DNA from: Methylotuvimicrobium buryatense 5G
GTDB taxonomy: Bacteria > Pseudomonadota > Gammaproteobacteria > Methylococcales > Methylomonadaceae
Assembly (NCBI RefSeq): GCF_000341735.1
Contig: NZ_KB455575.1
Location: 2,383,802-2,447,801 of the forward strand
Direction of reading: 5' to 3'
Length of the DNA stretch: 64,000 bases
Below, in pieces: positions 52,624 to 62,255 of this stretch (its first letter is position 1; every line of letters starts with the position of its first letter). The notes under the pieces were generated by a model, which did not search any database, was not told the origin of the DNA, and worked only from the letters and a program-made list of their open reading frames with translations. A program made the position numbers and the translations under genes.

Positions 52624-52784
52624 TATACCTTTCGTACTTCAAAATTCGGCAGGTGACTAAGGAGGCACCGGGGTGCGCGACAAAGGCTTTGCCAGCATGG
52701 AGCTGGCATAGAGCCTACATGGACGTATTCACGGCGTCCTTTGACGGGCACCCCGGCGCCGAATTTTGATCTGCGATGAGTATA
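52624..52784. mobile_element. MITE family A, full copy (161 bp)
   Basis: Ends TATACCTTTCGTACTTCAAA... / ...GATCTGCGATGAGTATA with core GGACGTATTCACGGCGTCC. First of three different repeat types lined up in the pilE-hpr gap. Confidence 0.85.
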
Positions 52785-52863
52785 TTAACGCGAACATATA
52801 ACATAGCCTTTCAAAAAACCTCGGTAAGATCGTGAACGCGAAGTATAATCGGATTTCATGAAT

Positions 52864-52989
52864 AGGCCTTCGCGGGACGGGTTATTTAACCCATCCCCAA
52901 CGTTTTGGTTTGCCCCAATTACACGCCTTGCTTTGGCCACGGTCGAAACGTTTAGAACAGGGTTGCAAACCCCCGTCCCGAGAAGCCCT
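52864..52989. repeat. Family F hairpin repeat, copy 3
   Basis: AGGCCTTCGCGGGACGGGTT and, inverted, AGGGCTTCTCGGGACGGGGG form the ends; between are AACGTTTTGG and CGAAACGTTTAGAACAGGG. Same order of hairpins as the element at 1214, but without the longer ends or a visible target duplication. Confidence 0.7.
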
Positions 52990-53078
52990 GTCAAAGGCTA
53001 TAATGTGCCTCAAAAGCTTGCCATCCATGGCACTGGATCCCGCCAGTCCATGGCGGAATAACGGGCTCCCCTTAACTT

Positions 53079-53258
53079 AGGATTTCGCGATAAATAACTT
53101 CCTGAAGCCATGAGCTTTGTCGAGGATTCGATTACTCGCTTGACAGGGCGCCGTGAATACATCCGTTTAGGCTTGACGGCGGCTACCTGCCGCCGACACC
53201 TGCCAATCGAGCAACCGAACTCTCCATAAAATAGGAAAGTTATTTATGACCAAATCCT
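53079..53258. mobile_element. MITE family B, copy 3
   Basis: 180 bp with ends AGGATTTCGCGATAAATAAC... / ...GTTATTTATGACCAAATCCT. Core in forward orientation (GCGCCGTGAATACATCCG). It ends 43 bp upstream of the hpr start codon. Confidence 0.85.
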
Positions 53259-53301
53259 TAATGGCAGTCAGTGCTACACCAACCCCAATAGAAACAAACC
53301 G

Positions 53302-54273
53302 ATGAACAAACCCAAAGTTTTAATTACCCGTAAATGGCCCGCCTCGGTCGAAACCAAACTCAAGCAATTGTACGACGTCTCGCTCAACGAAGACGATCTA
53401 CCCTTGACATCCGAAGAATTGAAATCGGCTTTACAAAACTACGACGCAGTGTGCCCTTCGGTTTGCGATTCACTACCTGCCGAGGTACTAAATGCGTCTA
53501 ACAAACGCTGCAAAATTCTCGGCAATTTCGGAGTCGGATACAACCATATCGATATCGCAGCTGCGAAAGAGAACGGTCTCGTCGTCACAAATACACCGGG
53601 CGTGTTGACACAGAGCACCGCCGATATCGCAATGACTTTATTGCTGATGTCCGCACGGCGAGGCGCGGAGGGCGACCGTCTCGTCCGCGCCGGAAAATGG
53701 CATGGTTGGTGTCCGACGCACATGTTGAGCAGCGACGTGACCGGCGCGACGTTAGGATTGATCGGCTTCGGCCGCATCGCAATCGCAACCGCACGCAAAG
53801 CCCATCACGGTTTCGGCATGAAAATCGTTTTTTTCAATCCGAGCGCACCGGACCCATCCGTGATCGAAGAACTCCAAGCGACACGGTGCGATTCAGTCGA
53901 GGACGTCATGAGACGCGCCGATTATATCTCGCTGCATTGCCCGGGCGGGCCCGACACCCGCCACCTGATCGACGACAAGATGATTCGCTTGATGAAACCG
54001 AACGCTCATTTGATCAACACCGCGCGCGGCGATGTCGTCGATAGCAAGGCTTTAATCGACGCATTACGAGATAAGAGAATTGCCGGCGCCGGTCTGGATG
54101 TCTATGAAGGAGAGCCGAATATCGACCCCGAATTTTTGACGCTTGAAAACGCCACGCTGTTGCCGCACCTAGGTAGCGCAACGCTTAGTACTCGCACCGC
54201 GATGGGAGAAAAAGTGCTAGCTAATTTGGCCGCGTTTTTCGAAGGACGCGAACCTGAAGACAGAGTAGCCTAA
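53302..54273 (+). CDS. hpr: Hydroxypyruvate reductase / D-glycerate dehydrogenase
   Basis: 323 residues, D-2-hydroxyacid dehydrogenase family. It reduces hydroxypyruvate to D-glycerate in the serine cycle. Seen: NFGVGYNHIDI, NAD(P) fold LGLIGFGRIAIA, the Arg-Glu-His catalytic set in NTARGDVVD, GAGLDVYEGEP and LLPHLGSAT. It is of the GhrB/glyoxylate reductase type, so glyoxylate may also be used. Position next to sga (after the pilus genes) and mtdA/gckA supports the serine-cycle role. A family B element lies 43 bp upstream. Confidence 0.92.
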   Translation: MNKPKVLITRKWPASVETKLKQLYDVSLNEDDLPLTSEELKSALQNYDAVCPSVCDSLPAEVLNASNKRCKILGNFGVGYNHIDIAAAKENGLVVTNTPGVLTQSTADIAMTLLLMSARRGAEGDRLVRAGKWHGWCPTHMLSSDVTGATLGLIGFGRIAIATARKAHHGFGMKIVFFNPSAPDPSVIEELQATRCDSVEDVMRRADYISLHCPGGPDTRHLIDDKMIRLMKPNAHLINTARGDVVDSKALIDALRDKRIAGAGLDVYEGEPNIDPEFLTLENATLLPHLGSATLSTRTAMGEKVLANLAAFFEGREPEDRVA

Positions 54274-54371
54274 CCCGGCTATGGCTAAAGGCTGGCGATA
54301 TTCAGCCCCCCCTCGCCGCGCATCGGATAATCTCGCAGGATGGGGTTACAAACTCCGTCCAGCCAAGACAT

Positions 54372-54458
54372 CGTAGGGTGCGCATAGCGCACCTTTCCAC
54401 CGTGCCGAACCGACAAGAGGTCCCGACCAGGTGCGCGATGCGCACCCTACACTCTACG
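54372..54458. repeat. Paired GTGCGC palindromes (REP-like)
   Basis: GTAGGGTGCGCATAGCGCACC and GGTGCGCGATGCGCACCCTAC face each other, able to form a long hairpin downstream of hpr. Related to the GTACGC palindromes elsewhere in the window. Confidence 0.7.
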
Positions 54459-54466
54459 ATAAATAT

Positions 54467-54626
54467 ATACCCATCGTGGATCAAAATTCGGCACCGGGGT
54501 GATCGTCAAAGAACGCCGTAAATACGTCCATGTAGGCTCTATGCCAGCATCCATGCTGGCAAAGCCTTTACCGATCACCCCGGCGCCTCCTTAAGTATCG
54601 CCGAAATTTGAAGTGCGAAAGGTATA
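54467..54626. mobile_element. MITE family A, full copy (160 bp)
   Basis: Ends TATACCCATCGTGGATCAAA... / ...TTTGAAGTGCGAAAGGTATA with core GAACGCCGTAAATACGTCC at about 54511. Sits beside the paired palindromes in the hpr-mdh convergent gap. Confidence 0.85.
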
Positions 54627-54685
54627 CATAAATTGTAGGGTACGCTGATCACCTAGCGTTATGTGAGGCAGATCCGCGAGTGTTA

Positions 54686-54918
54686 AGGAATATGCACAAA
54701 ATAACTTCTACAAGTAGTAGGCTTTGCGGAGGTTCGGTGACTCGCTTGACAGGACGCCGTGTATACGTCCGTGTAGGCTTGACGGCGGAATCTGATTGCC
54801 AAGGATGGCATGAATGCAGATTTTGCAGGAGCAAAAATCTGCCCTGCCGCCGACACCTGCCAATCGAGCCACCGAACCCCCTTCCAACAGTTGTCTAAGT
54901 TATTTCATGCTCGTTCCT
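54686..54918. mobile_element. MITE family E (intact reference copy)
   Basis: 233 bp; left AGGAATATGCACAAAATAAC, right (inverted) AGGAACGAGCATGAAATAAC. Contains the core GGACGCCGTGTATACGTCCG and the accessory module CCAAGGATGGCATGAATGCA. The ends share AAATAACTT with family B, suggesting related transposition ends. No gene is seen in the rest of the 819-bp gap. Confidence 0.85.
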
Positions 54919-55092
54919 AAGTGACAATAAATGGCATCGAGGTCTCATTGGCTAAGATTGCAAAAGGGTAATTTTTGACTTATGTATAACGATGAGCGGA
55001 AGACCGTGAGAACCAGAAAAGCTACCATCTGTAACAACCTTTATTAGCCTCGTTTTTTAGTTCCGCGTATATCGATAAATAAGCACCCGTCC

Positions 55093-56076
55093 TTAGAGCA
55101 AATGCTTTACCGCTTCGCGCTCTTCTTTCAACTCGGCTTCGGACTTGCGCATTTTTTCCCGGCTGAAATCACTAATCTCCAAACCCTGGACGATACTGAT
55201 TTCTCCGTTTTTGATCTCAACTGGAAACGAATAAACCAAATCCTTTTCAATTCCGTAACTGCCGTCCGATGGAACAGCCATGCTGATCCAATTACCTTCG
55301 TCGGTCCCAAAAACCCAGTTGCGCATCAAATTTAACGCGGCATTGGCCGCAGAAGCCGCACTGGATCGGCCAACCGCTTGTATGACCACGGCTCCGCGCT
55401 GCTGTACGGTTGGAATAAATTTGTCGACAAACCAATCCCACTCAACCAACGACAAAGCATCCTGCCCTTTGACTTTGGCATGATGGAGATCCGGATACTG
55501 CCCTGCCGAATGATTACCCCAAATGATAATATTTTTGATGTCGTTGGACAGTACCCCACATTTATCGGCAAGCTGAAAAGTCGCACGCTTATGATCGAGC
55601 ATCATCATTGCCGAAAAATTCTCCGGCCTTAAATCCGGTGCATTACTGATGGCGATCAAAGCATTAGTATTGGCAGGATTGCCGGTAACCAATACCTTAA
55701 CATCCCTGCTGGCAACCTTACTAAGGGCTTGACCCTGCACAGAAAAAATCTGGGCATTGATTGCCAACAAATCCTTACGTTCCATCCCCGGCTTACGCGG
55801 ACTCGCGCCGATCAGAAATGCGTAATCGACATCTTTGAAAGCGACTTCGGGATCATCGGTCGCGACAATTTTATGCAGCAACGGATAGGCGCAATCGTTA
55901 AGTTCCATTACCACGCCATTCAATGCGCCTAATGCTAATGCCTGCGGCGTTTCCAACAAATGAAAAATCATTGGCTGATCGGGGCCTAATAATTCTCCGC
56001 TAGCCAAGCGAAACAATAAGGAATAACTGATCTGTCCCGCGGCACCTGTAACGGCAATTTTAACTGGCGTTTTCAT
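55093..56076 (-). CDS. mdh: Malate dehydrogenase (LDH/MDH type 2)
   Basis: 327 residues. It interconverts oxaloacetate and malate with NAD(H), supplying malate to MtkAB. Seen: [15 protein letters not shown] nucleotide loop, [25 protein letters not shown] and the catalytic-His region [13 protein letters not shown]. Length is typical for group 2 cytosolic-type MDH (~327). It runs convergently with hpr, alone among the C1 genes on this side in being on the minus strand. Confidence 0.95.
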   Translation of the reverse strand: MKTPVKIAVTGAAGQISYSLLFRLASGELLGPDQPMIFHLLETPQALALGALNGVVMELNDCAYPLLHKIVATDDPEVAFKDVDYAFLIGASPRKPGMERKDLLAINAQIFSVQGQALSKVASRDVKVLVTGNPANTNALIAISNAPDLRPENFSAMMMLDHKRATFQLADKCGVLSNDIKNIIIWGNHSAGQYPDLHHAKVKGQDALSLVEWDWFVDKFIPTVQQRGAVVIQAVGRSSAASAANAALNLMRNWVFGTDEGNWISMAVPSDGSYGIEKDLVYSFPVEIKNGEISIVQGLEISDFSREKMRKSEAELKEEREAVKHLL

Positions 56077-56517
56077 TTGTTTTCCTAATTATTTATTATT
56101 GTCTGAATGCGGAGTTCAAATGGCAAGCCTTTGAAACACAGCGAAAATAGCATGCTTTTAATCCGAATCGTTCGCCTGTAATGATTGATGGGCAGTATCT
56201 AAACCCGCTTTTCCTAACTTTCTCGTTCCAACCGCTCCAGCCTGGCAATGCATACCGATCTTGCCTAGGCAATCAAAGTATCGGCTCCTTCGGAGGGCCG
56301 TCGAAACCGGAATAATCTATCAATACATTGTACACACTTAAGCGAAATACCGATGATGCGTACAGGTTGTCCCGAATGATAACGAATAACCGCCCCCCCC
56401 TGCAAGCCTGTAGAAATCGGCCCAGAGCAATGGAGAGACAGCGTATAGCTAAATAAGGTATACTGCCCCGTTTTCTATACGCTAATCGCTATCGCCACTA
56501 TCGATCTTACGTGACCC
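56077..56517. other. Divergent mdh-mtdA intergenic region without repeats
   Basis: 441 bp with no convincing gene and none of the mobile elements. It must contain the mdh promoter and probably the promoter of the mtdA-gckA-glyA-ftfL group. A run of eight C at about 56392-56400 is the only odd feature. Confidence 0.6.
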
Positions 56518-57375
56518 ATGAAAAAACTGTTATTCCAATTCGACACCGATCCGCGTCCTTCAGCTTTCGATACGATTGTCGCGTATGACGGCGGCGCCGA
56601 CCATGTCATCGGACATGGCGGATTAACACCCGACACTATCGCACCCTTGGTCGAAGGCACGATCTTTACCCGAGCACCGAAAGACAAAAAAAATACCGCT
56701 ATTTTTGTCGGCGGCAGCGACATGCTGGCCGGTCAACAATTATTCTCGGCCGTACAAAAACATTTTTTTCCCGGCTTTCAAGTCTCGATCATGCTCGATA
56801 GCAACGGCAGCAATACTACTGCTGCCGCCGGCGTCGCGAAACTGGCTTCAACCAGTGAACTAAGCGGCAAAAAAGCGGTTGTTTTGGCTGGCACCGGCCC
56901 GGTCGGTCAACGCGTCGCGGTCATGCTGGCTCAAGAGGGCTGCGAAGTCTCGTTAACTTCTAGGGAAATGATACGAGCGGAACACGCCTGTCTAACGATG
57001 CGCGAACGCTTCGGCGTCGAACTGACACCTATCGAAGCTGTCGATCAAGACGCACGCGGCAGGGCAATTGAAAACGCTCAAATCGTATTTGCGGCAGGCG
57101 CGGCAGGCGTCGAATTACTCAAAGCCGAACATTGGCAAAATAATGATCGACTCGAATTATTGGCCGATGCGAATGCCACGCCCCCGATCGGTATCGGCGG
57201 CATCGATATGATGGATAAAGGCAACGAACGCCACGGCAAAATCGTCTGGGGAGCCATCGGTTTCGGCGCATTCAAACTCGCTTTACACCGTGCCTGCATC
57301 GCCAAACTGTTCGAAACTAATACGCAAGTACTCGATGCCGAACAAATTTTCGCATTCGCCAAGGAAATGGCTTAA
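56518..57375 (+). CDS. mtdA: NADP-dependent methylene-tetrahydrofolate (and methylene-H4MPT) dehydrogenase MtdA
   Basis: 285 residues, closely matching methylotroph MtdA in length and start (KKLLFQFDTDPRPSAFD). It oxidises or reduces the C1 unit on tetrahydrofolate using NADP(H). Seen: AYDGGADHVIGHGG, SIMLDSNGSNTTAAAGVAK, the Rossmann loop LAGTGPVGQRVA, PPIGIGGIDMMDKG and FKLALHRACIAKLFE. In many methylotrophs fch lies next to mtdA; here gckA follows by 24 bp and no fch is in the window. Confidence 0.96.
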   Translation: MKKLLFQFDTDPRPSAFDTIVAYDGGADHVIGHGGLTPDTIAPLVEGTIFTRAPKDKKNTAIFVGGSDMLAGQQLFSAVQKHFFPGFQVSIMLDSNGSNTTAAAGVAKLASTSELSGKKAVVLAGTGPVGQRVAVMLAQEGCEVSLTSREMIRAEHACLTMRERFGVELTPIEAVDQDARGRAIENAQIVFAAGAAGVELLKAEHWQNNDRLELLADANATPPIGIGGIDMMDKGNERHGKIVWGAIGFGAFKLALHRACIAKLFETNTQVLDAEQIFAFAKEMA

Positions 57376-57399
57376 ACGCCCCTTGCACCGCTGAAACAC

Positions 57400-58767
57400 A
57401 TGAGCCGACCCGCCATTCAAAAAGCGCTCAGAGAACAGGCCGCAGGACTATTCCAAGCCGGCATCGATGCCGCCGATCCGTACCTTGCGGTTCAACGCAG
57501 CCTATCCTCGGACGGGCTTCGACTTGAAATAGCCCTATCGCCGGACGACAATGCGCCGAAACGCACGGGACATTGGCCGAAAATTCATTTGATTGCGTTC
57601 GGCAAAGCCGCGTGCAACATGGCAAAAGCCGCCCGAGACATCATTCCGGAATCGCTATTACCCGGCGACGGCATCATCGTTACCAATTACGAGAATGCCG
57701 CTCAGGCAACCGGCTTTAAAGTCATCGGCGCCGGCCACCCGATTCCCGACGAAGCGGGACTGCAAGGCGCCCGGCTAATCGCCGACAGAATCACCAACGC
57801 TCAATCGGGCGAACTGGTGTTAGTCTTGATTAGCGGCGGAGGATCTGCTCTCCTGCCCTATCCTCGCCCTCCGATAACGCTTGAAGAAAAAGCGCAAACG
57901 ACTGCATTACTACTTGCTTGCGGCGCGACAATCAACCAAGTCAATTGTGTGCGCAAACATCTTTCCATGATCAAGGGCGGCGGTTTGGCACGCCTATCGG
58001 CTCCGGCCGACCTGCACGCATTGATTCTTTCCGACGTGCTGGGCGACGATCTAAGCGCTATCGCGAGCGGGCCGACGGTGCCGGACGACACATGCTTCGA
58101 CGACGCCATCGCTATTTTGCGCAACAAGGGTATTTGGGAAAGCATTCCGGATTCGGTCAAATACGTTTTGCAACAAGGTTCCGCCGGCGATATCCCGGAA
58201 ACGCCGAAAACCGGTGACAGTCTTTTCAATAACGCCGGCCACACGCTGATTGGCAGCAATCCGATCAGCTTAAAAGCCGTCGTTAAGGCCGCATCGCTAC
58301 AGAATTACGACGTTCGAGTCTATTCGGAACATCTTAGCGGCGAAGCGAAAGACGAAGCCTTCAAGTTGGCCTCTTACGCGAAATCCCTGCTCGATAACGG
58401 CTTAAACAAACCCATCGCGCTTCTGGCAGGCGGCGAAACCACGGTAACTTTAACGGGGCAAGGCCTCGGTGGCCGCAATCAAGAGATGGGACTGGCCTTC
58501 GCCTTGGCCGCCGAACGATTAGCATTGCGCGGCAATTGGGTATTTTTAAGCGGCGGCACCGACGGCCGCGACGGCCCGACCGATGCGGCCGGCGCGCTGA
58601 TCGATCCGCAATCGCTCGCGCGTATGCGCGCTGCCGGAATCGACCCCGGCGCAAGACTGCAAGACAATGACTCTTACCGCGCGCTTCAGGCTTCAAACGA
58701 TTTACTGATAACCGGTGCGACCGGCACTAATGTTGCCGATTTACAAGTATTACTGCTCCGGCCTTAA
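57400..58767 (+). CDS. gckA: Glycerate 2-kinase (MOFRL family)
   Basis: 455 residues. It phosphorylates D-glycerate to 2-phosphoglycerate, linking the serine cycle to PEP. Seen: HLIAFGKAACNMAKAA, VLISGGGSALLPYP, the NxVRKHLSMIKGGGLA region, LSDVLGDDLSAIASGPTVPD and the C-terminal MOFRL segment LAGGETTVTLTGQGLGGRNQEM. Length typical for this family (~420-460). Co-directional with mtdA (24-bp gap), upstream of glyA by 125 bp. Confidence 0.95.
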   Translation: MSRPAIQKALREQAAGLFQAGIDAADPYLAVQRSLSSDGLRLEIALSPDDNAPKRTGHWPKIHLIAFGKAACNMAKAARDIIPESLLPGDGIIVTNYENAAQATGFKVIGAGHPIPDEAGLQGARLIADRITNAQSGELVLVLISGGGSALLPYPRPPITLEEKAQTTALLLACGATINQVNCVRKHLSMIKGGGLARLSAPADLHALILSDVLGDDLSAIASGPTVPDDTCFDDAIAILRNKGIWESIPDSVKYVLQQGSAGDIPETPKTGDSLFNNAGHTLIGSNPISLKAVVKAASLQNYDVRVYSEHLSGEAKDEAFKLASYAKSLLDNGLNKPIALLAGGETTVTLTGQGLGGRNQEMGLAFALAAERLALRGNWVFLSGGTDGRDGPTDAAGALIDPQSLARMRAAGIDPGARLQDNDSYRALQASNDLLITGATGTNVADLQVLLLRP

Positions 58768-58892
58768 CTTCGATTATTCATTACTCTATACTCACCGAAA
58801 ATCACTGACGGCATTTTGACCTTCTCCTCTCGGGATCGCCGATAAAAACCGTTGTTGAAATGCAAAATAACTATAAATTTTAGGAGATATTG

Positions 58893-60146
58893 ATGTTTAC
58901 TAAATCGCAAACGATTGCAGGTTACGATAATGAATTGTTTCAGGCATTGGAAGAAGAGCGTCGCCGTCAGGAAGACCACATAGAACTGATCGCCTCGGAA
59001 AATTACACCAGTCCGCGCGTCATGGAGGCCCAAGGCACGCTACTAACCAATAAATACGCGGAAGGCTATCCCGGCAAACGCTATTACGGCGGTTGCGAAT
59101 ATGTCGATAAAGTCGAGCAACTCGCGATCGACCGCGCCAAAGAACTATTCGGCGCCGATTATGCGAATGTACAAGCCCATTCCGGATCGCAGGCCAATAT
59201 GGCGGTATTCATGGCTCTGATACAACCGGGCGATACGATACTGGGCCTAAGCCTCGCAGACGGCGGCCATTTGACGCACGGCGCCAAACCGAATTTCTCC
59301 GGCAAAATCTACAATGCCGTGCAATACGGACTGCACCCGGATACGGGCTTGATCGATTACGACCAAGTCGAAGCCTTAGCGATCGAACACAAACCCAAAG
59401 TTCTCGTCGCCGGCTTCTCGGCTTATTCGCGCATCTGGGACTGGCAACGCTTCCGCGAAATCGCCGATAAAGTCGGCGCCTATTTACTGGTCGACATGGC
59501 CCATGTTGCAGGATTGGTCGCCGCCGGACTGTACCCAAACCCTGTACCGTTTGCCGATGTCGTCACCAGTACCACACACAAATCGCTACGCGGACCGCGC
59601 GGCGGATTGATTCTGTGTAAAAGCAATCCGGAAATCGAAAAAAAATTCGACTCCAGTATCTTTCCCGGCATCCAAGGCGGTCCTTCGATGCATGTTATCG
59701 CCGCAAAAGCGGTCGCGTTCAAGGAGGCGATGGAAACCGAATTCAAGACCTATCAACAACAAGTCATCAACAATGCCAAGGCGATGGCCGAAGTCTTCAT
59801 CGACCGCGGTTTCGATGTCGTTTCCGGCGGAACCGACAATCATTTGATGCTGGTTTCATTAATCCCGAAAGGCATTACCGGCAAAGCCGCCGATGCGGCG
59901 CTGGGACGTGCGCATATCACGGTCAATAAAAACGCCGTACCGAACGACCCGCAGTCGCCGTTCGTGACAAGCGGCATCCGTGTCGGCACGCCGGCCCCGA
60001 CCACGCGCGGCTTCAAAGAAGCGCAAATGACCGAAATCGCGCATTTGATGTGCGACGTGATGGAAAACATCGATAACGAATCGGTCATTTCAGCGGTGCG
60101 CGACAAAGTCGCCATCTTGTGCTCGCGCTTTCCGGTTTACGGCTAA
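58893..60146 (+). CDS. glyA: Serine hydroxymethyltransferase
   Basis: 417 residues from ATG 58893; TAGGAGA at 58881-58887 is well placed, and a TTG three bases earlier is a poorer start. PLP enzyme that condenses glycine with methylene-H4F to give serine, the C1-fixing step of the cycle. Seen: [64 protein letters not shown] and the PLP-Lys [13 protein letters not shown]. Upstream of ftfL by 31 bp, probably co-transcribed. Confidence 0.97.
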   Translation: MFTKSQTIAGYDNELFQALEEERRRQEDHIELIASENYTSPRVMEAQGTLLTNKYAEGYPGKRYYGGCEYVDKVEQLAIDRAKELFGADYANVQAHSGSQANMAVFMALIQPGDTILGLSLADGGHLTHGAKPNFSGKIYNAVQYGLHPDTGLIDYDQVEALAIEHKPKVLVAGFSAYSRIWDWQRFREIADKVGAYLLVDMAHVAGLVAAGLYPNPVPFADVVTSTTHKSLRGPRGGLILCKSNPEIEKKFDSSIFPGIQGGPSMHVIAAKAVAFKEAMETEFKTYQQQVINNAKAMAEVFIDRGFDVVSGGTDNHLMLVSLIPKGITGKAADAALGRAHITVNKNAVPNDPQSPFVTSGIRVGTPAPTTRGFKEAQMTEIAHLMCDVMENIDNESVISAVRDKVAILCSRFPVYG

Positions 60147-60177
60147 TTGAGGACACATCAAAAACAGGAAAACATTC

Positions 60178-61851
60178 ATGTCAGACATAGCAATCGCCCA
60201 ACAAGCCCAAATGCGACCGATCATCGACTTGGCCGGCGAAAAACTCGGCATCCCGGCCGAGCATTTAGATCCATACGGTCACTATAAGGCTAAATTATCG
60301 CTCGAATACGTCAATAACTTGACCGACCGCGAAGACGGCAAATTGATTCTCGTCACCGCGATCAGCCCGACCCCGGCTGGCGAAGGCAAAACCACAACTA
60401 CGGTAGGTTTAGGCGATGCGATCAACCGGCTCGGCAATTCGGCGATCATGTGCCTGCGCGAACCGTCGCTCGGGCCTTGTTTCGGCGTCAAAGGCGGCGC
60501 GGCCGGCGGCGGCTACTCGCAAGTCGTGCCGATGGAAGACATTAATCTGCATTTCACCGGCGACTTTCATGCAATCGGCGTCGCACACAATCTCTTGTCG
60601 GCATTGATCGACAACCATATCAATCACGGCAACGCACTTGACATCGATTCGCGCCGGATTCAATGGAAACGAGTCGTCGACATGAACGACCGAGCGTTGC
60701 GCAAAATCACTGTCGGCATGGGCGGCCCGGCTAACGGCTATCTGCGCGAGGACGGATACGACATCGTCGTCGCGTCCGAAATCATGGCGATTTTGTGCCT
60801 GGCGACAAGCCGCGTCGACTTAAAAGAACGCCTCGGCCGAATCGTCATCGGCTACAAGTCCGACCGAGTCACGCCGGTTTATGCGAGCGATCTCAATGCG
60901 CAAGGGGCAATGGCCGCCTTATTGAAAGAAGCCATAAAGCCGAATCTAGTGCAAACGCTTGAAAACAATATCGCGATCATTCACGGCGGCCCGTTCGCGA
61001 ATATCGCGCACGGTTGCAACACCGTCACCGCGACGAAAACTGCGTTAAAACTGGCCGATTATGTCGTGACCGAAGCGGGTTTCGGCGCCGATTTAGGCGC
61101 CGAGAAGTTTCTCGACATCAAATGCCGCATGTCCGGCCTGAAACCGTCGGCAGTCGTATTGGTCGCGACGGTACGCGCGTTGAAATTCCACGGCGGCGTC
61201 GCGAAAGAGGAGTTGAACCAAGAAAACATCGACGCTCTGCAAAAAGGTTTCACCAACCTGGAGCGTCATCTCGACAATATCCAACGCCATTACGGCTTGC
61301 CTTGCGTAATCTGCATCAATCATTTCACCTTCGACACCGACGCCGAAATCGCGCTGCTCAAAGACAAATGCGAGGCGCTCGGCGCGAAATGCGTGGTCTC
61401 GAAACATTGGGCGCAAGGCGGCGCCGGCGCGGAAGAATTAGCGCAAGAAGTGCTTGCCGTCGTCGACAACCGCGAGCCCGGTTTCACTTATGTCTATGAC
61501 GAAGAGCTGCCGCTGTGGGATAAGATCGAAACGATAGCGACCAAACTTTACGGCGCAATCGGCATCACCGCGAGCCCGAAAGTCAAAGCCGAAATCAACA
61601 CGCTGCAACAAAACCACGGCAAATTTCCGGTTTGCATGGCCAAAACGCAAATGTCGTTCTCGACCAACCCGAACGAGCGAGGCGCGCCTTCCGGACACAC
61701 GGTCGAAATCAGCGAAGTCAGGCTTGCCAACGGGGCTGGCTTCATCGTCGCGATCGCCGGCGACATGATGACGATGCCCGGTTTGCCAAAAGTCCCGGCC
61801 GCCGAACGTATCGACATCACCGATGATGGCGTGATTACAGGGTTGTTTTAA
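60178..61851 (+). CDS. ftfL: Formate-tetrahydrofolate ligase
   Basis: 557 residues, the usual length (~557). It makes 10-formyl-H4F from formate and ATP, feeding assimilation. Seen: [18 protein letters not shown] (P-loop), [28 protein letters not shown]-type region ([12 protein letters not shown]), and [24 protein letters not shown] gives the ribosome site. A 12-bp inverted pair at 61892-61945 may terminate the transcript. Confidence 0.97.
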   Translation: MSDIAIAQQAQMRPIIDLAGEKLGIPAEHLDPYGHYKAKLSLEYVNNLTDREDGKLILVTAISPTPAGEGKTTTTVGLGDAINRLGNSAIMCLREPSLGPCFGVKGGAAGGGYSQVVPMEDINLHFTGDFHAIGVAHNLLSALIDNHINHGNALDIDSRRIQWKRVVDMNDRALRKITVGMGGPANGYLREDGYDIVVASEIMAILCLATSRVDLKERLGRIVIGYKSDRVTPVYASDLNAQGAMAALLKEAIKPNLVQTLENNIAIIHGGPFANIAHGCNTVTATKTALKLADYVVTEAGFGADLGAEKFLDIKCRMSGLKPSAVVLVATVRALKFHGGVAKEELNQENIDALQKGFTNLERHLDNIQRHYGLPCVICINHFTFDTDAEIALLKDKCEALGAKCVVSKHWAQGGAGAEELAQEVLAVVDNREPGFTYVYDEELPLWDKIETIATKLYGAIGITASPKVKAEINTLQQNHGKFPVCMAKTQMSFSTNPNERGAPSGHTVEISEVRLANGAGFIVAIAGDMMTMPGLPKVPAAERIDITDDGVITGLF

Positions 61852-62255
61852 CTTGGATCGTCAGGCGCATTCTCAAGCTTTCAGTTGGCTTGTGTTGTAG
61901 ACCGTTCGTGCTGAGCCAAGTCGAAGCATGAAGGGTCTACAACACTTTCACCGGCTTGGTGAAGCCTCGCCAAAGGTGCGCGATGCCCACCCTAGTCGCC
62001 TTATTGGGCTTTTCTCAGCGCCTCTGCGCGAGAATACCTCTTATAAAGTTACGAAACTGCTCCGCACTTTAACACCCTCGGGCGAACCGCCTACTCCGAT
62101 TTAGCCGCGTAGCCCGGATGAAGCGCAGCGCAATCCGGGGAGTTCGGAGCCACGCCATTCCCGTATTCCGCTTCGCTGCATACGGGCTACATGCTTGTGC
62201 TGTTACCCAAGCTCCAGCTTGGGAAACAGCGATCTCTTATAAAGTTACAAGCCAC
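61852..62255. repeat. Repeat-rich gap downstream of ftfL
   Basis: Four repeat types in a row and no gene: a long inverted pair GTGTTGTAGACC (61892-61903) / GGTCTACAACAC (61934-61945) around a TTCGTGCTGAGCCAAGTCGA unit; a GGTGCGCGATGCCCACCC palindrome near 61975; CTCAGCGCCTCTGCGCGAGA near 62014; and the composite TAGCCCGGATGAAGCGCAGC ... GCTGCATACGGGCTAC at 62107-62192, inverted relative to 32873-32955. CCCAAGCTCCAGCTTGGG follows near 62207. Confidence 0.65.

Noticed and set aside
1481-54918. Autonomous insertion sequence with a transposase gene
   Set aside because: No frame inside or beside any element encodes a DDE, HUH or serine/tyrosine recombinase; all copies are 140-240 bp.
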